From: Halichondria panicea
Taxonomy: Eukaryota; Porifera; Demospongiae; Suberitida; Halichondriidae
Reading direction: 5' to 3'
DNA length: 64,000 nt
Assembly (NCBI RefSeq): GCF_963675165.1
Contig: NC_087378.1
Location: 2,039,525-2,103,524, forward strand
This document shows positions 12,033-21,594 of the stretch, piece after piece. Every line of letters starts with the position of its first letter. Position 1 is the first letter of the stretch. A program made the position numbers and the translations under genes. The notes under the pieces were generated by a model. That model was not told where the DNA came from. It worked only from the letters and a program-made list of their open reading frames with translations, and made no database searches.

Positions 12033-14338
12033 ATGAGCTGGGCAAGTGGAATATTTTTGATTGTGGTAGGTTACTGACTGTTATCGTAGAAACAATCATA
12101 TAGTTGCTACTTAATTGTATTCAGGTCGTTGCATTGGTGCAAACAAAACCACAGTATGAGGTGCAAGTGCAATCACCTGTCTCATTTTCATACGCTCCTG
12201 GAAATCAAAACCAACTATTTGATGACACTTGCTGTTCACCTAATGAAACGAACAATTGCTCGTCTACTGAAACCAACTGCTGCTTTACTGCATGTAACGA
12301 AACTCAAATCACCCTCTGCTTCAGAGAGGCTCAGCATTCAACAAATGACTCAGACTCTACCAACTGTCCTCTAGGATTGGCAACAGTCCTTTCTGATACA
12401 GTGGCTAATATCACATATAATTCTACAGCAAACCTAACCACCACCACCACCACCACGTATACAGTAAGTTGCTTAACATTCTTTTACTGATAAAGATGTC
12501 TACGCACATTATTTTCATAACATAGGGGAGTTTCCAACTTTTCTACAAAGTGGTAGCTTTGCAGCCAGTAAGAGAGATCGACCATGGAGTAAGCACTCTC
12601 AACTATACAATACAAGATATTTTTGTGCGTCCAATAGTATACAGTGGAGAACGAGCATTTCTATTGATTCGGGGCATTAGAGTGGTGTGCAGAGAAGGCT
12701 ACTTTGGTCCTGACTGTGGTTGCAGCACACGAAACGACTCCACTACCCTTGAACCACCCTCCTGGTCCAATGCCAATAATCTAGCATTCCTGTCCATTCT
12801 CCCGACAGCAGTGGGCGGGGCAGTGGGTGGACTAGTTTTTATGGTATTATTCCTTGTTTTTGTTATTGTGGTAGTGTGTGTCTGCAAGTGCAAGAGCAAA
12901 AGGAATCAAGCTACAAGAGGTGTTGGTATGGCTAAGATTAATCTGCATGCATGCACTTCTACATACATGTTACTAGTATAGTCTTGTTGCATGTACATGT
13001 ATAGAACCCTAAGGTACTTCGCGTTAGCTAGTATACTAAATACTGATATTGCAATCTTTGAATACAGTTACTATTGCATTCACGTCAGAGGAGAATCCAA
13101 GCAACACAGAAGATGATGCCCTCTCATTGTATACACAAGTCAACAAGGAGAATAGTAAGTAAACGTTAGCTTTGAAGTCAGTCTATGAAAGAGGCACATT
13201 AAAATTCAGAATGCAAGGTTTTAAAAATAACATTATCGATTGCATTGTTTTTGTATCAGATACCCAACAAGAGGAGGCCCCTCCAATTAACCCTTATCAG
13301 GAAAGCATCTACGCGGAGGTGAAGAAGACGAGATCGTTTACTAAGAACGGGCACGTTGACAAGGAGCCACACTACAGTACCCCTAGCAATGCCTCTACAC
13401 CACAGTACAGTGTACCTAGCACTGTTCTCATGGATACACCACAATACAGTACTCCACTTTCAAAGGACGCTAGCGATAACCTTAAGGAGCCACAGTACAG
13501 CACTCCTATTTCTAGGGGGGCTACCCTTACCTGTAAGCCCCAATACAGTACGCCTGTTAGCACACTACCCAGGGATTACCCTAAGGAGACACTGTACAGC
13601 ACACCTGTTTCCAAGGGGACTACATCACCACACACTAAGAAACCACAGGTATGCCTCTTTATAGCTAGTATAACGTAATTTTTGTGGGGTAAAAAAACGC
13701 GGTGATTTTCATGAGTAATTGACTTCGTTGCCTGTACTGCATGCATGCGTTCCGGTAAACCACGCCTGTACGCTCGAGCATTACTCAACCGAGAGCATTA
13801 TTGTATCATCTGAGTATAATATTGCTCTCGGTTGAGTATACTGCTCATGGTTTTTGTGATTTTTGTGGAGGTCAGCTTTCCCATAAAAAATAACGAATTT
13901 TTACAAAAATTATCCGCTACATGGTATGTGTTTGTACGGGATCACACTTGTACGTACTATTCCTACAGGTTGTGTATGGTGACATCTCGAGCATTACTCA
14001 ACCGAGAGCATTATTGCATCATCCGAGTATAATATTGCTCTCGGTTGAGTATACTGCTCATGGTTTTTGTGACTTTTGTGGAGGTCAGCTTTCCCATAAA
14101 AATAACGAATTTTTACAAAAATTATCCGCTACATGGTATGTGTTTGTACAGGATCACACTTGTACGCACTATTCCTACAGGTTGTGTATGCTGACATAAA
14201 GGTTTCCAGAACCACAGGGGATGAATCTACAAAGTCAAATAAAGTAGGTCACATAATAATTATCAGCATTAATTCGCTATGCAATCGTCTCCACAGAATG
14301 ACAAGATTGAAGTACAGTACTCGGAAATTCAAGCATAA
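12033..14338 (+). CDS. Delta-like C1: half DSL domain, tail with YSxP repeats and four ITIM-type sites
   Basis: Seven exons (12033-12065, 12125-12463, 12526-12919, 13068-13154, 13260-13648, 14181-14243, 14297-14338) splice to an intact 448-residue protein. Residues 1-20 are a signal peptide. About 25-124 form the MNNL-like module with repeated NxS/T sites. The DSL domain starts near 178 (VVCREGYFGPDCGCSTRNDS) but stops there: the HFTC...NC half with three cysteines is absent and the chain goes straight to a short linker and a helix near 214-240 followed by CVCKCKSKR. The tail holds SLYTQV, SIYAEV, VVYADI and VQYSEI, all fitting the (S/I/V/L)xYxx(I/V/L) ITIM pattern, and six YSxP repeats (HYSTP, QYSVP, QYSTP x3, LYSTP). 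Known of such motifs: SH2 docking after phosphorylation. Ligand and partners are unknown. Confidence 0.8.
13768..14190. repeat. Tandem duplication (about 212 bp) carrying a hairpin, inside C1 intron 5
   Basis: The block with ACTCAACCGAGAGCA and its inverse TGCTCTCGGTTGAGT appears at 13775-13835 and again at 13990-14055, followed each time by the same splice-acceptor tract and GTTGTGTATG. The first copy therefore contains a truncated decoy of exon 6 (GTTGTGTATGGTGACATC at 13970). Locus C2 has one copy only (39728-39925). Confidence 0.75.
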
Positions 14339-15285
14339 GCATAAGCGTTATTAGTGGCTGAAATTGCAGGGAAAACATTAGGTAATTATTACTGACTGAC
14401 TGTATATACACACATTGTTTTTATAGTGCTGTACAGTACTACAGCGGCCTGCAATGGGTTCAACATGCTTGGCCAAACAATATAATTAAATGTACTATAA
14501 TTATATATACAGTAATGTAGGTATGAAAGGTCATAATAAATTATTGTTTACAGAACAAAAGGTATAATAATCTTATGGTTTCTTTTTATGACTTCATAAC
14601 CTGTCTTACCTACCTTTAAAGTAGCTAATATCGTATTTAGATCAACTACACGGTAGTTCACAGTTATAAAAGAGTAGCTAAGCACCAACTGCACGGAAGA
14701 AGTATCAATCACACCTGACCCTAAACAGAATCTGTCCCTGACTCCTACTCATGCAGACTCTTACTTATTATATCAGAGTCCTACTTAATATATCGGAGTC
14801 CTACTTAATATATCGGAGTGGTACTTCATTAAAAAAAGAGGAACACAAATTGAAATGGCTTTTTGTCCTATTTGGCCCCTCATATAGGGCACGTATCTTC
14901 ATAATTAATTTGCTATGCAATCTTTCCTCTCCACAGAATGACAAATAATAGTACTCAGAAATTCAACTAAAACAGACTGTATTATTAGTGTCTTGGAGCT
15001 AGCATTTAGACGATCATGTAAACAACCCTACTGTTTAATCTGAAAGTGTTGCGTCAATGAACAGTGTTTTAAATTAGAAATTATAGGTCCAACATGCTTG
15101 GACAAGCATTCTTACTTCATGGTGGTTGACATGTATATATACCGGCAGTACACAGTAATGCAAACATTAACGGTTGTAATGATTGTGTACAGAAAGGCAT
15201 ATATAAACAATCTTATGGCTTCTTCCTGTATGACTTCACAACATTAGATAAACTAGTTCACCAGCAACTAAGCACAGCTACAAAG
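14339..15285. other. Intergenic spacer with tail and stalk relics
   Basis: No gene is supported. 14686-14745 matches the first residues after the DSL domain in type D (CTEEVSITPD-like). 14925-14975 matches the last ITIM exon (AGAATGACAA...CTCAGAAATTCAA) without an open frame. Three near-copies of a short TATATCGGAGTCCTACTTAA-type unit lie at 14755-14825. TATATAAA at about 15200 may be the A4 promoter. The spacer recurs at 40082-41030. Confidence 0.55.
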
Positions 15286-17088
15286 ATGATCTTACACTGG
15301 ATACCTGAATTAATCTTGATGGTAAGCAGTTACATAATTATAATGTACTCGTAGGACAAACTATGCAAACAGGTCACAGTACTGGTGCAAGGACAACCAC
15401 AGTACGAGGTGCAAGTTGGACTGCCTGTCACGTTTACCTACAGACAGGGACTATTGGATAGGAATGTTTCATATGAGAACAGGCTAGCTGATGGCAGGTG
15501 TTGCTCATCTAATGAAGGAGGTACCTTTTGTCCCACTGCTTGTGAGAATCGTATCCTTCTCTGTTTCCGAGAGGCTCAGCATTTAGTGAATGACGCCAAC
15601 CTAGCCATCTGTCCTCTGGGAGGAATGACCTTCACTCCATCTGTAATGGATACAGGCATCATTACATTCAATTCTACAATTTCAGCAACTACCACTACAT
15701 ATCCAGTGAGTTGATATTTTCCAATCACTAATCAATTTAATTCTAATCCTCAGGGAAGCTTCCAACTCTATTAACTATCAAATTATTGCACTATCAAGGG
15801 GGTCACAAGAGGTTGAGAGTGGACAACGAACACTGACCCAGCCAATACAAGACAGAACATCTACTCTAACTAGCAGTCAATTTGGTGGTGTGAGGACTAG
15901 ACTATTTCTAAACAGAGGACTACGAGTTGTGTGCAAGGAAGGCTACTTTGATCCTGACTGTGATATCCCTTGTACCTCAAGAAATGACTCCACTGGACAC
16001 TTCACCTGTGACACTAATGGTACCAAGGTGTGTCTCCCTGGTTACCAGAGCCCTGAGACCAACTGTGTGGAAGGAACTGTCCCCCGCACTGCTAGCACTC
16101 CAGTCACTCAAACAACTACTCGTATTTTAACCATGGAAACATCATCACAAAGCAGCGATATGCCAACACGACAGACTATTACACCCACACCTCTTAGCAT
16201 TGTGGTGAGTACCGCTCCCGAGACAACATTTGTCATACAAGAGTTGACTACTAACAGTGACATATCTCCATCAGCTGTTAGTGCGGACATTGTACCCATT
16301 GTGGCTGGAGGAGTTGCCGCGGGGTTGGTGGTGTTAGTGTTGATCTTAATTGTCAACATTGTGTTGGTGGTTGGTGTTCTCAAAGTCAAGTTTATGAAAC
16401 ACTATTCAAATAAACAAGGTATGCTGTGATCATTGATGTTTTAAAGCATCTGTATTACAAAATAAACACATTAACCATTGAAGTTTGCATGTGAATCCCC
16501 TCTGTATTACATGAAACAGTGCGTGATTGTATCCCCTAAATAGATTGTCGTTACTAGATAAGCCTGAATTACCGCCACAATTATTCTAAACTTACAACTA
16601 TAAGCCCGTTTACCATCATAACTATACTAAAAGCAAATCGATAATAAAAAATAAAAGTCTGGCAGATAATTATATTTGCTGTTAATTGAACCCCTAATAA
16701 AAATTTAATGGCCCGAATCATAATTCCTTGTCTCAATAAGAACAAGAACTGCGGCTAACACTAAAGGCACACCCACTAGCTGGCATTAGGATACTTGAAC
16801 ATAAACCCCGATACTTGACATAGACATCCCAAATGTCATTACTAAATAATTTTGTGCAGTTTGTGTGAACACAAAAAAAGCTTACATGGCGATAATAATG
16901 TAATGTACGTACTAAACACAAAATAAAGAGTTATAATCACTCACTTTAACTGTTGCTTGTTTTCTTACCACCATGCAGGGTCTGCAACGGAGGAGAACAT
17001 CACTATGGGGGCGAATCCAGTGTACGAGATGGGGGGAGGTAGACACAACAGATCTGAGGACAATGTTGACTATGAGATAGTACGATGA
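15286..17088 (+). pseudogene. Delta-like A4, short-tail type, 4-bp insertion
   Basis: Exons are 15286-15321 (MILHWIPELILM), 15373-15705 (intact MNNL-like module), 15754-16418 (DSL plus membrane helix) and 16979-17088 (tail with NPVYEM and DYEIVR). The DSL domain reads EGYFDPDCD, CTSRNDSTGHFTC, VCLPGYQSPETNC, and the stalk of about 70 residues is Thr/Ser-rich. Near the start of exon 3 four extra bases (TTAA within CTCTATTAACTATC) shift the frame and create an immediate stop after GSFQLY. All other splice sites and frames are good, so this is either a young pseudogene or a segregating null allele. Confidence 0.75.
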
Positions 17089-17254
17089 CTACCCAAATAT
17101 ACTCTGTGCAGTAGTTTTAGATCTATAGAAAGAGTAGCTTACACTTGTAATCTGTTTACATCACTGAAAATGGACCATCTGTCCTTCATAGATCAAAGTT
17201 ATTATTGATGTAACAGTTGTAAATCAGCCAAAACTAAAACTCACTGTATATGCC

Positions 17255-18090
17255 TAGCTAAGATGGATACCAACGAGATTACTGTAATCATCTTGACAGT
17301 ATGGGTGAGTCAAACAGCATCTTATAACAAGGTGTTATTGGTTTCTTAGTCTGTATACTGGTACAATTAAGCACAGCCACAGTATGAGGTGCAAGTTGAA
17401 TTGCCTGTTGTCAGATTTACCTACAGAGAGGGGCTATATATCACCAATGTGTGTTCCATACGAGAACAGACTATCTAATGGATTGTGTTGCTCGATTGTT
17501 TGTCCTATGCACTGCTTGTAAGAATCGGATCCACCTGTGTTTCCGAGAGGCTCAGCATTCATTGAATGGCACCAACCCAGCTGTCTGTCCTCCGGGAGCA
17601 CAATGACCTTCACTCCGTCTGTGATGGGTACAGACATCATTACACAATGCATTACAGTATACTCCTATTTATCTAGGGGGGTTACCCTTACCTACAAGCC
17701 CCAATACCCATGCAGGGATTATACCCTAAGGAGACACAGTAGGGCACACCTGTTTCTAGGGGGGCTACCCTTACCTACAAGCCCCAATAATTATAGTACG
17801 CCTGTTAGCACACTACCCAGGGATTACCCTAAGGAGACACTGTACAGTACATCTGTTTCCGAGGAGACTACATACATGACCAGTCACATGCAGGTATACT
17901 CCTGAGCTTGTACGGGATGAGTACTATTCTTAGGTTGTGTATAATTATGCTGACACATTAAGACTCCTACGATACCCAGAAATACGGGAAATGAATATAC
18001 AAAGTCAAATAAAGTAGGGCACATATCTTCATAATCAAAAATGTATGCCTCCACAGAATAACAAGTATAGTACTCAGAATTTCAACTATA
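17255..18090 (+). pseudogene. Delta-like relic P1: MNNL exon joined to a YSTP tail exon
   Basis: 17270-17312 holds a leader-like ATG (MDTNEITVIILTV). 17385-17640 is a decayed MNNL exon (RIHLCFREAQHSLN, CPPG). At about 17645 it runs directly into remains of the YSTP-repeat tail exon (QYSTP-like units to 17880), then remnants of the last two tail exons (to 18090). The DSL, stalk and membrane exons are missing. Relic P2 at 20466-21290 has the same junction, so the deletion predates the local duplication. Confidence 0.7.
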
Positions 18091-18396
18091 AACAGACTGT
18101 ATTAGTGTCTTGGAGCTAGCATTTAGACGATCATGTAAACAATCCTAGTTACAAGCTGTGAAAGTGTTGTGTCAATAAAAAGTGTTTTAAATTAGGTCCA
18201 ACATGCTTGGACAAGCGTTCTTACTTCATGGTGGTTGACATGTGTATATACCGGTAGTACACAGTATAATGCAAACATTACGGTCGTAATGATTGTGTAC
18301 AGAAAGGCATATACAAACAATCTTATGGCTTCTTCCTGTATGACTTCATAACGTTTTAAGAAAACTAGCTCACAAGCAACAAGTACAGCTACAAAG

Positions 18397-20266
18397 ATGA
18401 TCTTACAGTACTGGATACCTGGATTAATCTTAATGGTACGCAGTTACATAATTAGTGTACTCATAGGACAAACTATAATGCAAACAGGTCACAGCACTGG
18501 TGCAAGGACAATCACAGTACGAGGTGCAAGTTGGACCACCTGTCACATTTACCTACAGAGAGGGACTATCGGATAGGAATGTTTCATATGAGAACACACT
18601 AGCTGATGGCAGCTGTTGCTCACGTAGTGAAGGAAATACATCTTGTTCCACTGCTTGTGAGAATCGTATCTTTCTCTGTTTCCGAGAGGCTCAACATTTA
18701 GTGAATGACACCAACATAGCTGTCTGTCCTCTGGGAGATATGACCTTCACTCCTTCTGTAATGGATACAGGCATCATTACATTCAATTCTACAATTTCAG
18801 CAACTACCACTACATATCCAGTGAGTTGATATTTTCCAATCACTAATCAATTTAATTCTAATCCTCAGGGAAGCTTCCAACTCTACTATCGAATTATTGC
18901 ACTATCAAGGGGGGCACAAGAGGTTGAGAGTGGACGACGAACACTGACCCAGCCAATACAAGACAGAACATCTACTCTGACTGGTAGCAGTCAAATTGGT
19001 ATTGGTGTTGTCAGGACACAACTATTTATAAACGGAGGACTACGAGTGGTGTGCAGAGAAGGTTACTTTGGTCCTGACTGTGGTTGCAGCCCACAAAACG
19101 ACTCCACCGGACACTTCACCTGTCACATTAATGGTACCAAGGTGTGTCTCCCTGGTTACCAGAACCCTGAGATCAACTGCACGGAAGAAGCACTAATTAC
19201 ACCTGAAACTTCCCAGCCGACACCACACACTATACAGCACACTACTTTTATAACAGAGGCAATGACTACTACAGGCATAACAAATACTTTACCCACAATC
19301 ATGACAACTACGACTATTGATGAACCAACAGCTACAATACCGCCTAACATAATGCAGACGAGCTCTACAAATGAGCCTGCAAACGCAATAAGCTCACTAC
19401 AGCCGAGTTCAACTAGTGCTACAACAAACGCAGGTACTACTACGGATGTTTTGCCGATAGCAATAGGCGGGGCAGTGGGTGGCCTGGTTGTGGTGGTGAT
19501 AATCATATTAATCACAATTTTGCTGGTCCTCAAAACTAAGAGAAAGAAAAAGAGCGAAGAAGATGGTGAGTCAATCAGTGCATGAAACATATTCAAATAA
19601 ACAAGGTATGCTGTGATCATTGATGTTCTAAAGCATCTGTATTGCAAAATAAACACATTTACCATTGAAGTTTGGATGTGAATCCCCTCTGTATTACATG
19701 AAACAGTGCGTGATTGTATCCCTAAATAGATTGTCGTTACTAGATAAGCCTGAATTACCGCCACAATTATTCTAAACTGAAAACTATAAGCCCGTTTACC
19801 ATCATAATTATACTAAAAGCAAATCGATAATAAACAATAAAAGTCCGGCAGATAATTATATTCGCTGTTAATCGAACCCCTAATAAAAATTTAATGGCCC
19901 GAATCATAATTCCTTGTCTCAATAAGAACAAGAACTGCGGCTAACACTAAAGGCACACCCACTAGCTGGCATTAGGATACTTTAACATAAACTTGACATA
20001 GACATCCCAAATGTCGTTACTAAATAATTTTGTGCAGTTTGTGTGAACACAAAAAAAGCTTACATGGCGATAATAATGTAATGTACGTACTAATCACAAA
20101 ATAAAGAGTTATAATCACTCACTTTAACTGTTGCTTGTTTTCTTACCACCATGCAGGGTCTGCAACGGAGGAGCACATCACTATGGGGGCAAATCCCGTG
20201 TACGAGATGGGGGGAGGTGGACACAGCGGACCTGAGAACAATATTGACTATGAGATAGTACGATGA
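18397..20266 (+). CDS. Delta-like A5: mosaic of a type D ectodomain and a short type A tail
   Basis: Exons 18397-18435, 18488-18820, 18869-19565 and 20157-20266 give an intact 392-residue protein. Order: signal peptide (MILQYWIPGLILM|VTALVQ), MNNL-like module, GSFQLYYRII segment, full six-cysteine DSL domain (REGYFGPDCGC, HFTCHINGTKVC, GYQNPEINC), a long Thr/Ser/Pro stalk of about 100 residues that is probably O-glycosylated, the helix VLPIAIGGAVGGLVVVVIII and KTKRKKK. Exon 3 is type D. At 19565-19600 the DNA switches to type A sequence, so the next available exon is the type A tail. The phase-1 donor after EEDG fits that exon in frame, giving NPVYEM and IDYEIVR. The splice is inferred from phase and consensus and needs transcript proof. 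Confidence 0.7.
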
Positions 20267-20465
20267 CTACCCAAACATACTCTGTGCAATAGCTTTAGAT
20301 CTATAGAAAAAGTAGCTTACACTACTTGCTTGTGATCTGTTTACTGAAATGAACCATCTGTATGTATATACTTCATGGATAAATTAAGTAAGTTATTATT
20401 GATGTGACAGTTGTAAGAATTAGAAAACTAAAGAAACTAACACTCACTGTATGCCTATAGCTAAG

Positions 20466-21290
20466 ATGGATATCAACAAGATTACTGTAGTCATCTTGAC
20501 AATATAGGTGAGTCAAACAGCATCTTATAACAAGATGTTATTGGTTTCTTAGGCTGTACTGATTACAAGCACAGCCACAGTATGAGGTGCAAGTTGAATT
20601 GCCTGTCAGATACCTACAGAAAGGGGCTATATATCACCTATGTGTGTTCCATATGAGAACAGACTATCTTATGGATTGTGTTGCTCAATCATTTTGTCTC
20701 AGTGCTTATGAGAATCGGATCCACCTGTGTTTCCGAGAGGCTCAGCATTCAGTGAATGATACCAACCTAGCTGTCTGTCCTCCGGGAGCACATGCAATGA
20801 CCTTCACTCCGTCTGTGATGGGTATACAGACATCATTACACAATGCATTACATGCAGTACTCCTATTTATCTAGGGGGGGGGGGGCTACCCTTACCTACA
20901 AGCCCCAATATATACCCATGCAGGGATTACCCTAAGGAGACACAGTACAGCACACCTGTTTCTAGGGGGCTACCCTTACCTACAAGCCCCAATACAGTAC
21001 ACTTGTTAGCACACTACCCAGGGATTACCCTAAGGAGACACTGTACAGTACACCTGTTTCCAAGGAGACTACATACATGACCAGTCACATGCAGGTACTC
21101 CTTAGCTTGTACGGGATGAGTACTATTCCTAGGTTGTGTATAATTATACTGACACATTAAGACTCCCACGATACCCAGAATTACGAGGAATGAATATACA
21201 AAGTCAAATAAAGTAGGGCACATATCTTCATAATCAAAAATGTATGCCTCCACAGAATAACAAGTATAGTACTCAGAATTTCAACTATAA
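20466..21290 (+). pseudogene. Delta-like relic P2, duplicate of P1
   Basis: It has the same structure as P1: a leader ATG at 20466 that reaches a TAG, a decayed MNNL exon (20580-20850, RIHLCFREAQHSVND), direct passage into YSTP-exon remains (20855-21080), then tail-exon remains. A run of G (20874-20883) has expanded. It separates A5 from D1 exactly as P1 separates A4 from A5, marking a local repeat period of about 3.2 kb. Confidence 0.7.
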
Positions 21291-21594
21291 ACAGACTGTA
21301 TTAGTGTCTTGGAGCTAGCATTTAGACGATCATGTAAACAATCCTAGTTACAAGCTGTGAAAGTGTTGCGTCAATAAAAAGTGTTTTAAATTAGGTCCAA
21401 CATGCTTGGACAAGCGTTCTTACTTCATGGTGGTTGACATGTGTATATACCGGTAGTACACAGTATAATGCAAACATTACGGTCGTAATGATTGTGTACA
21501 GAAAGGCATATACAAACAATCTTATGGCTTCTTCCTGTATGACTTCACAACGTTTTAGAAAACTAGCTCACAAGCAACAAGTACAGCTACAAAG

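Noticed and set aside
14680-14745. Possible extra first exon for A4 with CTEEVSITPD-like coding
   Set aside because: It matches the post-DSL stalk of type D and has no usable splice context, so it is a relic.
15760-15775. TTAA insertion in A4 as a piggyBac footprint
   Set aside because: piggyBac excision normally restores the site precisely. Four bases can also come from a simple small duplication, and there is no other piggyBac trace.
19156-19764. 202-codon minus-strand frame rich in Val/Ile
   Set aside because: It is antisense to the Thr-rich stalk and membrane exon of A5, whose codon bias creates open frames on the other strand. D1 shows the same shadow at 22354-22824.
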